Shown: positions 1 through 12,620 of the stretch, piece by piece
Layout: the number at the start of each line of letters is the position of its first letter
Position numbering within the stretch: position 1 is the stretch's first letter
NCBI GenBank assembly: GCA_037043015.1
Contig: CM073321.1
Coordinates: 2,113,001-2,177,000 of the forward strand
Direction of reading: 5' to 3'
DNA: 64,000 nt
Source: Bryum argenteum
Lineage: Eukaryota > Streptophyta > Bryopsida > Bryales > Bryaceae
The notes under the pieces: model-generated
What the model saw: only the letters and a program-made list of their open reading frames with translations
Databases searched by the model: none
Told to the model about the DNA's origin: nothing
Program-made: the position numbers and the translations under genes

Positions 1-484
1 AATCTGCTCTCAAGGCCAAAGATTTTAGCTTACTTTGATTGTTGCAACATACCAAAACTTAAACATAACACAAAAGGACATATTCGCATATAACGCTTTG
101 TTGTATTTTGCCTTCAATCCTTTCATGCTTGCAACAACTCCAAACTAAAAACTCCAAACTTAAGTCACATCCATACAATAGAAGTTGTGAATAAACGATT
201 AGTACCTAACATCGGCAATGAATAGGACCCATGAGCCATGATGAAGAAGTGTCTTAGTGAAGACTACAAGTTTATTTAATATTGTTAATGTATACATATA
301 TATGTTGATGAATTCACAACATTTATGAAAAGACATACATATGAATGATTCTATACTATATATAGGCACCATGTGGTGGTGACCAACAGAATGTAATATG
401 AAACGTCTATTTAGAGACCATATTTCTAAAATTATATACGGTAGGTAAAGGTTTATTTCGGAGAAAAATCTTCTCTTGGAGAGC
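1..484. other. AT-rich intergenic sequence, no gene seen
   Basis: AT-rich non-coding sequence. No long reading frame, repeat array or RNA gene was recognised here. It lies directly downstream of the stop codon of the minus-strand gene that ends at 485. Confidence 0.5.
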
Positions 485-1935
485 TCACTTCTTCAATAAT
501 GCTTCCTCCTTTGCCTTAGCAACTTCTTTTGCTTTTAGCTTGGCCAAACCTCTCATGATATCGTCCCGACGCAAAGAAAAGGAGGTGGAACCTACACCTA
601 CCACATTATAACATGCACTATCGTATCCTACTCTCCCGTATTTTGGTTTTTTTCTTCCAGTGCTATCTAAGGCCTTGTCCACCTTGCCCTCCGAAAGGGA
701 CCGTGTCCCTAGAGGAGGAAGCGGAGACATTGTGGCATTGAGCTTCTTTCTATACATAACCTTAATACTTGTTGGTTGTAGCGGTTCTAGGCAAACAGGT
801 TCGACAACTATAGGATCCCTAGAAAGACTTCCCTTCCGTACATATAGAGATCTAGTGATGACGGTTGCATGTACAGTTGGCTCAAAAACAACAACCTTAG
901 GCGTCTCTTTCACCTGTTGAGGTTCGGGCGTCGCCTTGAAGAGGAGGTTAAGTTTACGGTTGGTGCCCTCTCCAGATGGCCCATGCGGCGAAAAACAATC
1001 CTCTCGACTCGAAGATACGCGCCTCAACGGAGATGGCGAATACACGGGGATTCTGAGTAGACTCCGACTAGGGGGACTATTCACCACGCCATCTTCGGTG
1101 TCCGCTTTGGAATAGTCTATGGCTGCAGATATGGCGTCCGCCGCCGATCGCAACAAATATGGTCTGGAATATGGAAGTAAGTCGCAATTGGCTCCTTCAG
1201 AAACTAATCCGGAGTGAAGACTTCTAGTCAACCCATAAGGACTCTTGGGTTCGAGGATGCTAGTATATCCATCCTGTTACACAAAATGCTTAGAATGAAC
1301 TCCGTCGCACACCAGCAAGCATATTCAAAAGAAGCAAAATTCAGCATGATACACAAACATTGGACATTAATTACAAATAAACATTTAGTCCAAGCTTAGA
1401 TTGATATAATTACAAATAATTATGTTACAAAAAATTGCATCCTAGATAAAATGTTTGTTACCTATGCTAAAAGCACTGTCTGAAGCTGGGACCTAGATCT
1501 AACCTTTCCTGCCACAACAACCATATCCAACCCAAGAAGATTGAACCGCACCCCCATATTCTTCGAGGACTCCTTCATCCTATCGATGAGGTCATCTAAA
1601 GCCAAGTCACCCGCACTCAAAGGATTGACACCAATTCGATGGTTGTCAACATATATTTGTAGGTCACCCGGTTGGCACTTTGAATCTAACCCTTCAAGCA
1701 ACGGTAAGCGTTCTCCCATAAAGAAGTCCTCCTTTCCAACATGAGGATTCCAAGTGTGAACCCAAAAACCACCATGAGGTGGCATTTGGTCACAAGGGGT
1801 TTTGAAGAGCAAGATTAGATGAGAAAACAAGAGGGGAAAAAGGAAGACAAGAAGAAGACAAGGAAATAGGGAAGAAGAAGAAGAGAACCACCGGCCGGAT
1901 GGCTTGGAAGTGGTCTCTACTCTTTTGATTGCCAT
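485..1935 (-). CDS. Two-exon protein of unknown function
   Basis: Two exons on the minus strand: about 1,462-1,935 and 485-1,273, with a GT donor at 1,460-1,461 and an AG acceptor at 1,274-1,275. The first exon encodes a smooth, protein-like stretch beginning MPPHGGFWVHTWNPHVG (Met near 1,784) and containing QPGDLQIYVDNHRIGVNPLSAGDLALDDLIDRM in two blocks. The second is basic and Ser/Pro-rich and ends in a Lys/Ala-rich helix (AKLKAKEVAKAKEEALLKK). An earlier Met at 1,935 would add a hydrophobic segment, but that DNA is a long pyrimidine-type run that could equally be 5' leader. The last codon before the donor is TAG (1,462-1,464), so the spliced frame has a stop exactly at the junction. I do not recognise the family; a transposon-borne ORF is possible. 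Confidence 0.45.
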
Positions 1936-1999
1936 TCCTTCGTCTTAGGTCCAAATGGGGCGTGCCATAGCTTTTTGGAAAGCTAAGCTCAATGTGCAC

Positions 2000-3047
2000 C
2001 CGCCCCTAAAATCTCAAAGGTAGAAGATCAACGAGCTAAGACTGATTGCTGTTTGACTGTGGCGGTTTTTGCCACTGCCGAGGGGAAAACTTTTTCAACA
2101 CCCCGACTTTGGAAGCTCATATCTCCCTCTCTACAACTCGGAATTGAGCATGCTTTATACCATTGGAAAGCTCTACTGGAGCTCTATCTAGTGTAGAAAT
2201 CTCAGAGGAGTTGAAGAAAAATCGAGTGAGTTATGGGGGAAACAATCTGGCTGGCTTTCATAGGGCAAGAACAAGCTCTTATCTTAATAACAAAGGAACT
2301 CAATAAGGAGGAGGAAGATGAGTGAGGCAAGACAAGCATTTTGAGAAGGGCTCTCCTTCTCCTAATTACTAACACTTCAACAACAAGATCATTTTGAGAA
2401 GGGCTCTCCTTCTCCTAACTACTAACAATTCAAGAAAGATGATCAAGGTGAACAAAGAGGAAAAGGAGGCCCATGGCCTTCCTCCTCCTAACTACATAGA
2501 TGGATAGGTAGGTGAACAAAATGGAGGAGAAGGAGGCCCAAGGCCTTCCTTCTCCTACTCTAACCTAAACTAAGAGGAAATGGAAGAGATGAATATAGCT
2601 TGGAAACAAGCTATTAAGTACCAAATGGGAGCCGCCGAAGAGGCGGCTCACCATAACCCTAACTAAGGCCTAAGCCCTAACTAAGGCATGGATGAATGAC
2701 CGCCACTCCACGCGCTCCGTCCTTGAAGCCTCCATCCTATCAACGACTTCATCAATGGATGTAGCTCCCACATGCTACCACAAGGTTAGATGAATGAATC
2801 TCTCAACAACCAAATTTCAAACACAACAAGGACATCAAAGACTACTTGTACAAGGCCCATGGTAAATTTCTAACCCAACTCCAAGTCCCTAATTCTTACG
2901 CTAATCAAACCAAGGATCCACTAGGGGGCTTTTTACCTCCTCTAGTCCTTCCTTATCGAACCAATCACTCCTAATCTAAACTAAGCTCAAAATTGATGCT
3001 AAATAATCTACCAAAGGCCTTGCGACAACTAATCTTTAATATACCTA
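2000..3047. repeat. Non-coding stretch with GAGAAGG hairpin repeats
   Basis: No gene is supported here. Two near-identical direct copies of GAGAAGGGCTCTCCTTCTCC followed by TAAnTACTAACA lie at about 2,342-2,372 and 2,395-2,425. Each is itself an inverted repeat (GAGAAGG, loop GCTCT, CCTTCTC). A third, longer GGAGAAGG...CCTTCTCC inverted repeat lies near 2,523-2,553. The stretch resembles the untranslated tail of a retroelement, but no LTR pair, primer site or polymerase motif was found. Confidence 0.4.
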
Positions 3048-3160
3048 TTGCATTCAAATCTCAATTATCATAAATTCATCAAATTACCTCAAGATGTCAT
3101 GGTTTGCAAACACTTCATTAATAAAAATCCATTATTAGTAACAGTTAAGCGAAAGAGAGC

Positions 3161-3716
3161 TTACACGCTCTCACACCAAGTGCGAAGGAAAACATCGTTG
3201 CCATTATCATTGCAGATGCTGTTAATTGGAGAGTCGTCAATGAGAAGGGTATTGTCAGAGAAAAAGAATGCGCCCCTAATAGGGTTGGTGAACAAGGTCT
3301 CTGATAGGACCTTCATACACATCAATTTCTGACCAACGTGGAAGAAGCGCCCAGGAGAGAGCTCAATCTTTGTACATTGTTTCTGGCTCAAGATCGCGAT
3401 AGGACCTTTTTGTACGGGAGAAGAGGTGGCCAACAATAGCTTCCGCATTCCGCTTTTGCAATGAGGTCCACAGTACGACATTATCTGCCATATAGAAAAC
3501 CTGGCATAGGAATTCCCCAAGATTTGGTCGGGCGAAAACTACCTTAGGACCGACTACAGTTGGAATTCGGTGGCCGAGAATATTTTCCTCCAAATTGTAC
3601 GACCTTTGTCCAACGCGCGTCATCCTCAACGCTGTATGACAAAGTATACCGTTCAAGTCGAAGACAATGTTCAGCCACTTCCTCCGCAGCGGAGGCAGCG
3701 GTATCGGAACGATCAC
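3161..3716 (-). pseudogene. FCP1/HAD-type phosphatase-like protein, frameshifted
   Basis: The N-terminal part (Met near 3,716) contains WLNIVFDLNGILCHT, which matches the HAD nucleophile motif with the usual DxDGxL/T replaced by DLNGIL. It is followed by PKVVFARPNLGEFLCQVF and DNVVLWTSLQKRNAEAI, the usual FCP1-like core order. After about 3,405 the matching sequence continues in another frame and ends with DNTLLIDDSPINSICN, the acidic DDSP motif of FCP1/NIF-type HAD phosphatases. So either a small indel or an unrecognised intron separates the halves. Because the second catalytic Asp of the first motif is Asn, activity is doubtful even if the frame were intact. It lies just downstream, on the same strand, of the ParB-like gene at 4,178-8,726. 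A second HAD-like locus with related features is at 23,560-24,648. Confidence 0.65.
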
Positions 3717-3796
3717 CCTCCTACCCTGGACGCAATCTACCTAATCATTACACAACAAACAAAGATCTGATGATACCTCATAAAATGATGAGATAG

Positions 3797-4177
3797 AGGA
3801 GGTCGGGAGTAGATAGGAGCGATCAGCTTCCAAGGTAAACAGATGATACACGCAAATATTGTTCCGGAGCTGGGCATCATAAACATTGATAGACAATCAT
3901 AATTAGACACATGCGCAAGTCTTTGATAAATTTGTCACTCTTTATATATATGTCTGAAATAATGTACATCTTTAAGGTCTATATAAACTTATAACAACTT
4001 CTCAACACTATTGTGTATTACAATACACAAAACGTCGCCACAAACGGGGTGGCCGTCTGAGCGCTAGTCATTATGAACCGGTGTTGACACCCTATCAAGA
4101 CGAATGAATTCATGTTAGAAAACATAACTAGAAGTAGTTTCTAGAGTGCCGGATGGAAGACTCCATGCAATATAGAA
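3797..4177. other. Intergenic spacer, nothing recognised
   Basis: About 380 bp between the minus-strand ParB-like gene tail and the HAD-like remnant. It is AT-rich in its middle, with no repeat copy of the nearby palindrome and no coding signal I can defend. Confidence 0.4.
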
Positions 4178-4407
4178 TCACCCAAAATAATAAGGGTCAG
4201 ATGCCTGGACCTGATTGGGATCGTCAGCGGCAGGAGGTTGATCGGAAGGAGGAGGGGGGATTTCTTGTCCAGTGACGGCAATGTCCTCAGCTTCCAACTC
4301 ATAGTTGACCAAATCTACATCCGTTGTGGATGGCGATTGCGACTCCTTCGAACCCCGTACCATGTCGCCATCTACGGTAGCCTTTGAGGCATGTTCAGGA
4401 AGGTCAG

Positions 4408-4698
4408 TGTTACCGTCGGGTCGACGATAACCCTCAGGCTGATCAGCTTCAACAAGGTCATTCCGGTCATGTTGATCCTGATCGGCAAGGATTACAACCT
4501 CATCGTATGCGCCAACTGCTTGGCCAGCTTCTGTAGCAGCAGAAGCTTACTGAGTGAGGTGAGTCGTATCGTCGAGTCGACGATAAACCTCAGGCTGCTG
4601 AACCTTAGCGGCAGCAGTGACGACAAGCTTATCATTACTTGAAGGGATGCTGGCGTTAGAGGATGTCCTAGACATATCGTCGGTTTGACGATAGACAT
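4408..4698. repeat. Three palindrome copies inside the coding tail
   Basis: Copies of the palindrome lie near 4,410, 4,568 and 4,677. They fall in the open frame of the acidic tail of the minus-strand gene. Read on the minus strand they encode GYRRPDGN, VYRRLDD and VYRQTDD, so the DNA palindrome doubles as a repeated peptide. Confidence 0.6.
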
Positions 4699-6259
4699 GG
4701 AAATCATCTCGTCAAGGGTCAGGTAGAGGAGCGCTTATGAACGGCCACGGAAGAGATACAGTGGCGGTTGGGACAGCCTGCAGTGACTGGCTATGAGAGG
4801 CAGCAGCCGCTACAGCAAACTTAGCTATCTGTTCCTGCAACAATTTAAACTGCTCTCTTGCCTCATCTTGAAATGCCTGAAGTTTCGCCGAAGCCTCAGC
4901 CTCAACCTAGGCGACTTCCTCCGTCGCGAGTCGAATTGCGTCTTTAGCATCGGCAAGCTTCTTCTGGGCCGCTAGACGCTCCTTCTCTTCCTCGGCCGCT
5001 TTCTGCGCCTTAGCCTTCCGCCGCTTCTTCATCCTATCTGACATCGGTGTCTCCTTGGCCCAGTCGTCCTTCTTGACCTTTATTGTTTTCCCCTTGACAA
5101 CAAGAGCTTTCATACTGGGTAGGAGAAGATCATCCTCCTCATCATCGCTATTCGAAGAGTGAATATCAAACTCACTATCACTCAAATTGATGATGTCTAT
5201 CGGATCCAGAGGTCGTTTCTCGACCACTGCGGAGATTGTGACATCGTCATCGTTCACGACCTCCTTCTCTTCTGCAGCAGCGTCACTTAAGCGAGCAGCT
5301 TCCGATTCTTCAACAGCTCTCTCTTGTCGTGCCCTAGAAGACTCGACGTTGTCTTGTCCATTTAGAACAACGTCGTCGTTCTGCTGTTCACCATCCCCCG
5401 GGACTAAATCGTCATTAGCCTGCTCCGCGACTGCTTCTTCCATTGAAGCGCCAGCTCCATCATGTTGCTCCCCAATAGCTTCATCCATCGAAGCGTTTGC
5501 AGCATTCTCTTGATCGTCGGACTCATCGAAAGCCTCCCCAAGGACTCCTTCAACTACCTTCCCCACAACTTCTGCAAGGACATCGCCGACAGGCTCCACT
5601 CCGGCGGAATCATTCGGCTGTTCCATGGCAATATCCGCAACGGTATCATTGTATTGAACGATTGCATTGTCACCGTTCGGACTTTCTCCGCTAGGATGTA
5701 CACAAATGCGCGCCGGAGATGGGGCAGGATCATCTCCCAACTCTGATTCTGAGTCTGAAACTGACTTGGCTTCACTCGCCTTTCTTGGTTGCGCCTCATC
5801 GTCGGATTCGTCTGGATTCTCCTGCGCCAAACTCACGTCACTCCCTTCCTCTATCGGATCTAGGGACAATCTAGGGGAAGACGACAACAGTGACATGATC
5901 TAGAAGGTATTTGTCCCGAACTGATCGAGACCTTCAATTCCAGAATCGCTGGAGACATGAGGACCCACACACTCAGTCGCTCTAACAAACGCAAGTAATA
6001 GCTCGTGGGGTGACAGCAGAGGAAAAGCTGGAGTAGGGGGTGAATCAGAGTGCACAATGACGGGCACGCGACTCTTTGGGAGCTCATAGGTGCTCGTGTA
6101 TGGAGACTTCGCAAACATAAAATCGTTCTTGTCCATCCTGTTTGCGACTCCTATAAGTTTAAGGCTTCTTTCACTTTCTTCTGGTCTGTGAAGCCGAAAC
6201 AGTACGCTCCGAACATCTGCATAGAAATGATCACGCAGTCATTTTAAAAGTGTGAAACA

Positions 6260-6497
6260 AGTCGGAATGTTACAGTCGACCTGACGATATCAACTTCCAA
6301 GTCAAGTGTTATCGTCGACCCGACGATATGAGCTAGCGTATGGGGAACATCTCTAACAATTCAATCCCAGAGCTACATACAACACTGGAGGTTATCGTCG
6401 ACTCGACGTTAAAGGCTAGCTAATGGGAACATCACTGTCAATACAATCCGAGAGTTGCGTACAAACTAAAGGTTATCGTCAACTCGACGATAACGAA
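6260..6497. repeat. Four palindrome copies in an intron
   Basis: Copies of the TTATCGTCG-N3-CGACGATAA palindrome lie near 6,267, 6,311, 6,391 and 6,474. They fall in the intron between the methyltransferase-like exon (which ends near 6,512) and the next exon (which begins near 6,220). Spacing is about 45-85 bp. Confidence 0.7.
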
Positions 6498-8877
6498 AGA
6501 TGTGTCATTACCTTTGCCGCCAGAAGAAACTTTGCGCCGGCGTAAACCCCGATCATGTTTTCACTGGGTGAGACACACGCGTGAAGCATTTCAAGGTAAA
6601 ACTCCATGCGGAGTTCACTTGCGTAATGCCTCCACTTCGCCTCTGTATTCTTGGCAATGTTGTTATAGTACAAACAAATTGCGAAGGTGGAATATGTATC
6701 CTTTATCAAGTTCTTTGCTGAACCCGCAAGCTTGTCGCCCTTCTTGGACAAGAAGAGGAGTGTCACTTCCAGAGAAATAGACCGGTTTGACAAGTTGTCT
6801 AGCATTTCTGCTTTAGCGGGGGTGTATGTAGAGACCTTCGTCTCGTATCCGAAGAGCTCCCCAGCAGCAAATGCTGAGGCGACCCGTATGTCGTCCTTGT
6901 TGAGAATGACGAAAAGCCAAATCTTTGGAGTATCGAACTTTGGCTCGAACTCCTCTTGGATGAAGTCCAAGAATGGATCGATGGTGCTTCGTGTGTCGGT
7001 CACGGGGCAATGTGGAATGTTCCGAACATCCAATACAACGAGATTTACTGGCCGAGTAGTGTAGGTATACATAGAACTCTGAACGAACGCCCTGTCGGCC
7101 CAATCTATTCCTCTCATCTGTACTCCTGCACTCCCGGCTAATTGGTATTTCAAGGCCATAATCCTTTTCATCATAAACTATACCTCCGAATGAACGTTGA
7201 CCATATCTTTTTGTCCGCTTATGTCTTGCCTCATTGCGGAGTCTTTTCGTGAAATCCGCAGGTATATGTGCAATAAGATGATTCCATGTAGTCGACGTGA
7301 ACTTGTGCCTAGCTTTCCAGGCCAACCACGTTGACTTCATTACATCACCGCCACTGTCCACGAATTTGAGCGAAGGCTTGAGATTCAAGATTTCCTGCAT
7401 TACCACCTTCTTGCGCTTATGCCGCTCAACCCAATCGGCGCATGACATTTTGTCGGGAACGGGAAATTTTGTTCGGTTCACTAGCATCTTGGGATATGGT
7501 GCATTTCGACCTCTCATTGCGATCTGTTCCGCAACCTTCAGTGTGAAGTGCCTTCAATGCGAAGATGTTGTGCTGGCCGTTTATAATCATGAAATTTCCG
7601 TCCTTTATATATTCCCACTTCGAAGGCTTCCTTTTAAAAAGTTGATTATTCTTATTAACGAGCGTTAAGCAAACCTTCTGTCTCTGCCGGATGTCAACCA
7701 TATTGACAAGACTATCCTTAACACTCTCCATTATGTTCTTCTGAAGGATTTGAATGATGTATTGATCATTCGCAAGAGTGCATTGATTGATGGTCACATC
7801 TACAAGCTCCAAATTGAAGAGGTAGCATTTTGTGTGAATATCCCAAAATTCTTTGTGCGTGGTCGCAATCTTCTCAAAATCGGACACTTCATCTTTGGAC
7901 AATGTGGGGGCGGCTGTTACAGTTGTTATAGCTGAAATATCGCTTCCAGCAGTTGGATCATCAGCAACAGCCAAACAAGAAGCACTCGCGCTCTTCCTCC
8001 GCTTTCGACTTGAGCCTGCAGCTGCTTGAGCAGTGACATCCTTCTTCTCGGCCGCCGATCTGGGCTAACTCGGCTTTGTAGCACGGCTCCTAGATCCAAA
8101 ACCTGTGGAGGTAAGATTTGTCTTCGACTTCGTGAGAGCCGCGCTCTTCTTCTTTGATTTGCCACCAATATTCAGCGTTTTAGTGACAGATTCAGTGGCG
8201 TACGGTAGAGAGAGGTAAAGATTCCATTCCATTGATTGGCAATACTATTTCCAGTATTGTGCACCCAGGGAATATAATTTCATTTTGTAAATTCTTCGTT
8301 GAGGGGTTCCCACTTTGTCCTCATGATGAAGGACATGAGGTTCTCTAGATTGAACCTCGCATGTTTCTTTCTACAATCTAGCACAATTGAGTGCTCGTGG
8401 CCGAGCTCCTTCCCATTGTCATCTACTGCTGTAAGTACAATCACTATGAAGTGATCCCGGACATTCGCGATGATCCAGAATTTCTCGTTCAGGTTCCAGA
8501 TACTGAAAACCTCCGAGGCACCAACCTAAATGCGCAAGAAGACAAAATTCTTGAACTTATTCATTCCGAATGACCACTGTATTATGTTCTCTTGGAATTG
8601 GAAGAGCTTGCCGTATGTGCCTTCCATGTCGCCGAATGCTTCCGGCTCGAAGGAATTCTCGAACGGTACGAGGTGATGACGAGTGACATCGTAGTTGTAT
8701 GTATCTATGGACGTTATTGTCGCCATCTAAACAGAACAAAAAAAGCAACCTTGGAAACTGACTCAAGGAACAAAATGACTTTGTGCACCATGACTCAACT
8801 TCAGGTCTAGCACTAAATTACCATGGGATTAAGCACGTAAAGAGATAAGCAAGTTCTCTGGAGTCCAGAAGTTTAAA

Positions 8878-9840
8878 TCTTGTCGTCGACCCGATTGTAA
8901 GAGGTTACAATTATTTGTGAGACAGAGGAAAACAAGGACCTTCGTCAAACCCTTCTAATGGATTAGAACGTTGCACGTAGATTTCAAAACGTATTCTAGA
9001 GAACACGTACTTGTGCGTGATCTGATGTTTCACCAGACAAGTGATCAACTTCCATGTTTTCAACCAAGACAATTCTAGCGATGCTTCTTGTCCTCCCCAT
9101 TGTTGTAGGCATTCCAAGATATATCATCTCATATCTTCCGATTTAATGCTAGTCCTACAGAAAGTTCCTTATCGTCGACTCGACGATAAGTACTACGGTG
9201 TTCTAATTAGCTCTATTTATGTTTTCTCACATTTTTGTAAGACAGCTTAAACTACAATCGATATCGTCGTGTCGACGATAAGAACATACACTCACTTACA
9301 TATTCCAACATGCTCGGTAATGTTTCTTCAAAATTTGTTTTAACTCCTTTATAATTACCTATTTCTGTGATTACGTATCGATATCTTTTGAATCTTAATG
9401 ATAAGTTTACGCGATTTAGAATCTGCAATCAAACTATATTGTCGGCTCGACAGTAAGCACTGTTTAACACAATCCGGGGCGAGAAACAAATATGTCTTAT
9501 CGTCGTGTCGACGATATCGACATGCTCTAGGCATTCCAGGATTAATCATACCATACCTTGCGATTCGATCCGTTAGGCTTACGGAATGTTCCTTATTGTC
9601 GATTCAGCGTTAAGTAATACAATGTTCAAATTAGCTCCTGTTATCTAACATTTTCATGTGACAACACAAAATACAACCGATATCATCGGATTGACGATAA
9701 ACATAACTACTGATATACATATTTCAAAAGTCATGGTTAAATTTACTCGAATCCTGTTCTATCTTTTGTTTAATGAAATGTTGAAAGTTATCGTCGAGTC
9801 AACGATAACTATGTTTACTTTTATTTTAATAATATGTCAC
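8878..9840. repeat. Array of about eight palindromes upstream of the minus-strand ParB-like gene
   Basis: Imperfect to perfect copies of the palindrome lie near 8,880, 9,170, 9,262, 9,438, 9,499, 9,593, 9,680 and 9,787. Arms are 9 bp (TTATCGTCG and CGACGATAA) around a 3-bp centre that is usually NGT or its complement. The surrounding DNA is AT-rich and much less conserved than the palindromes. The array begins about 150 bp 5' of the minus-strand gene start at 8,726, a promoter-like position. Confidence 0.75.
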
Positions 9841-9849
9841 TACTTATTG

Positions 9850-11337
9850 AAGTACCTCTTTACAACCTAAAACCTCAACTTCCATATGATCTATTCTAGA
9901 CCGACTACTTTCACAACCTTACTTTTGTGAACATAAAAACTGGCATGCGAAGAGATGTGAAGCCATCAATGAAAGACATTCTGGCACATATTCATACCTC
10001 ACACATTTGCAACAAACTGGAAACGCCGCTCCCTACTCTTGGAAGCTAGACAACAGCAATTCAGATCCAACTTTAGGGAACTCCACCCACACTTCAATGT
10101 CAGCGCTGACATCGACAGCTACAACTTATAGATACGCTACCTGCAATCACCAAAGCATTCTTGTAAATGAAGACAAGAAGTCTCGTGAAGAAGAGCACTT
10201 CCAACACAAAAACCATCATTCTCCATTCTTCTTCTTTGACAAGTCGTCGAACAACGGGTACAACCGAAGCCTCACTATGATGACACGCTCGAAACACCGA
10301 ACTGCACGTTACAAATAGTTTCCCGTCCCTATTCAAAGCTCTGGAACAAGCCGCTGATTGTTTAAAGACTTCTGCAATTCTGCTTCTGACTCAAATATTT
10401 AATGCTCTCCCATTTCAGCTCGAACGTTGGTCTAAAAGTTTGGCTGCAACATTTTCATCTCCGCTACTTTTGTTGCAGGGAGGCGCATAATGAATTCTTC
10501 CTGTTTCTCTTACTTTGCAGTACTTTTACGAGGTCTTCGATCACAAAACGGGGGATTGACCGGGGTAGAAAACAGTCAAATAGCTGGTGGGATATATGGG
10601 GCTGAACGAATAAATTAACACAAAGAGGCAGCTTCGGCCCAAGTACTGACAAGGGCGACATGACTGCAAAAATGCGACCGACATTGAACAATTGTGTTGC
10701 TCTGCTTCGCGAGGAATCGAGGATGCCCTATGTGTAATCTATGCCCTTAAGCTGCTACGTGAACCAATTAATCTCATCGAACGAGCTACTATTAATAAAA
10801 AACCGTCCTGAAAACGCAGCCACGATGCCAATCAAAGCACTTTCTGTAATGAAGGCTAACCGGTGCTTGCACTGGAGGAGTCACTACTTCCCAGCAGAGT
10901 GAAAAACAGGGGGGACAAGCAAAGATCAATTCGACAAGGTGTAAGAGATTCGACAAAAATTCCCTAAACCCTAAACCTGCGAGCTCCGAACGAGACGATG
11001 CGAGATCAACCTACCAACCGTTCAAAGCAATTGATTGCAGGCCCAGTGATCACATACCTTGCCAGCAAAGATGGTATCAGATCGCCCAGAAACTCAGTCT
11101 CAATCAACCAGAAAGTGAGCCACTCCACAGAACCCTCGGCGGCGATAAACCCACTCCAACTAGCCACGAGAGCCGCGTGCTCACCTCCAGACTGACGTGC
11201 TTGCAGACTAAGAAAAGCCCGTCGAAGTTGCAGCGATGTGAAGTGAATCCGCGTCGAACGAGCTTCTCCAAGAAACTATAGCCAAGCGGCTGGCTTCAAC
11301 AACGTGGTCAACCAGCATCAGATCTCAGAAGCGAAGT
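9850..11337. other. Long stretch without a recognisable gene
   Basis: Only short open frames are present and none has recognisable family features. Base composition is more balanced than in the palindrome arrays on either side. It may be intergenic host sequence or part of an insertion separating the two palindrome arrays. Confidence 0.35.
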
Positions 11338-12620
11338 GGGTACCAAAATCGAAACCATGACCAAAACAAAGTGCAACTTTTCACAGGAATGGTCCATTAT
11401 ATGATTGAAATTACCTTAATACTAGTTTGTAGTCAAGCAACAAGAAAACAGTACTTGCTTTACGGGGGCAGCCCCAAGCGCAGATTCTTCAACTGCGATG
11501 CTCTTCCAGACAGTTACGAGCTGGATGGGGAGACAATCTGCCGATCATAAACGTCTCAGAGCAAAGTTCCGAGCTGGAATCTCCAATCTCCCTCTGCAAC
11601 CAGCAAGACTCACGTCAATCCATCGTCACATGCCCTAAGAGTAGAAGTTAAGATATATGAAGCATTCATTCAGAGCAGATCACGAGCGATATATCGACAT
11701 GACCACACCACTGGTTCATGTAGTGATAGCTTAAATTACCACAAGCTGAGCTCCAGAAGAGCACCTGAACCCTCCTTATGCCGGGCTCTCCGTAGCTTGA
11801 GCGGATGATGAAGCTTTCCTAACCTGTCATGACAATGGAGCAAATCCGGCATGGTCAGTTCCACCAATCATCCTACATACAAGAAATAATAATCTATAAT
11901 CACAGATGAATATCAGTAAAGGACAACTGCTCGTTTCGAGGCACTTATACATACGACATCAAGCACAACCATCGCCAGCAAGATGCATTCCAAAAGCATC
12001 ACGTAGTGGCTAGTGGTACCAAAATTGAAACCATGAACAAAACAATGTGCAATCTTTCACAAGAATGGTTCAAATTACCTCAATACTAGTTTTAAGTCAA
12101 GCAAAAAAAAGCAGTACTTGCTGCACGAGGGCAGCCCCAAGAGCAGATTCTTCAAGTGCAATGCTTTTCCAGACACTGGAGGGGGAGACAATCTGCCGAT
12201 TCTAAACGTCTGAGAGCTCGAATCTCCAATCTCCCTCTGCAACCAGCGAGGCTCACGTCAATCCATCGTCACATGCCGAAAGAGTCAAAATAGACCACCC
12301 TCCACACAGACTCCTACATCCATTTGAAAGAATCACAAGCCAACCGATCTCCACATACACCAAAGGTCTCAGTAAGAGTATGGAACTTACAAAGGACAAA
12401 GTCTTGTGTTACAAAAACTAATCACAGGAAACGGATCCCGGTCTGTTACAATTGTGTCAACCTTAACCTTGTTCAACACGCAACACCGATGTTCTGTCTC
12501 CACAGCGGCTCATAATTGTCGGTAAACGACCATATTCAAGCTTTAAGTTCCAATCTCCCTCTACAAGCAGCAAGGCTCACATCAGTCCACCTTCACTTGC
12601 CATGAAAGCCAGAATGGGCC
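11338..12620. repeat. Diverged direct repeat of about 300 bp
   Basis: A block at about 11,338-11,640 (starting GTACCAAAATCGAAACCATG and ending CAATCCATCGTCACATGCC) is repeated at about 12,015-12,290 with point changes and small deletions. A third partial copy (TCCAATCTCCCTCTACAAGC...) lies at about 12,547-12,605. The copies are in direct orientation, about 675 bp apart. No coding function is seen in them. Confidence 0.65.

Larger units (their letters stand above)
4178..8726 (-). pseudogene. ParB/DGQHR-like and methyltransferase-like multi-domain protein with acidic coiled-coil tail (decayed)
   Basis: A minus-strand multi-exon locus, read from 8,726 downward. The first exon (MATITSIDTYNYDV) has a TAG near 8,526 before continuing in frame. 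Next comes a Lys/Arg/Ser-rich linker, then 7,974-7,560 with GNFMIINGQHNIFALKAL, resembling the GxxR/DGQHR-type motif of the ParB/Srx-like nuclease fold. After frame changes near 7,500 and 7,190, 7,174-6,510 reads on to SENMIGVYAGAKFLLAAK. There a GT donor is followed, after an intron, by MFGAYCFGFT. The joined stretch resembles the SAM-binding FxGxG...AA...GR region of amino-methyltransferases. From 6,130 to 4,178 the protein is acidic and disordered (many Asp/Glu, SDSE runs), with a Lys/Glu/Ala coiled coil near 5,060-4,910. Stops lie near 5,896, 4,907, 4,726 and 4,550. Domain naming is by eye only. Confidence 0.5.

Noticed and set aside
2000-3047. LTR retrotransposon remnant
   Set aside because: No LTR pair, primer-binding site, polypurine tract with partner, or reverse transcriptase motif was seen.
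10007-10318. A 103-codon frame as a gene
   Set aside because: No family features, no homologue elsewhere in the window and no supporting splice or promoter signals.
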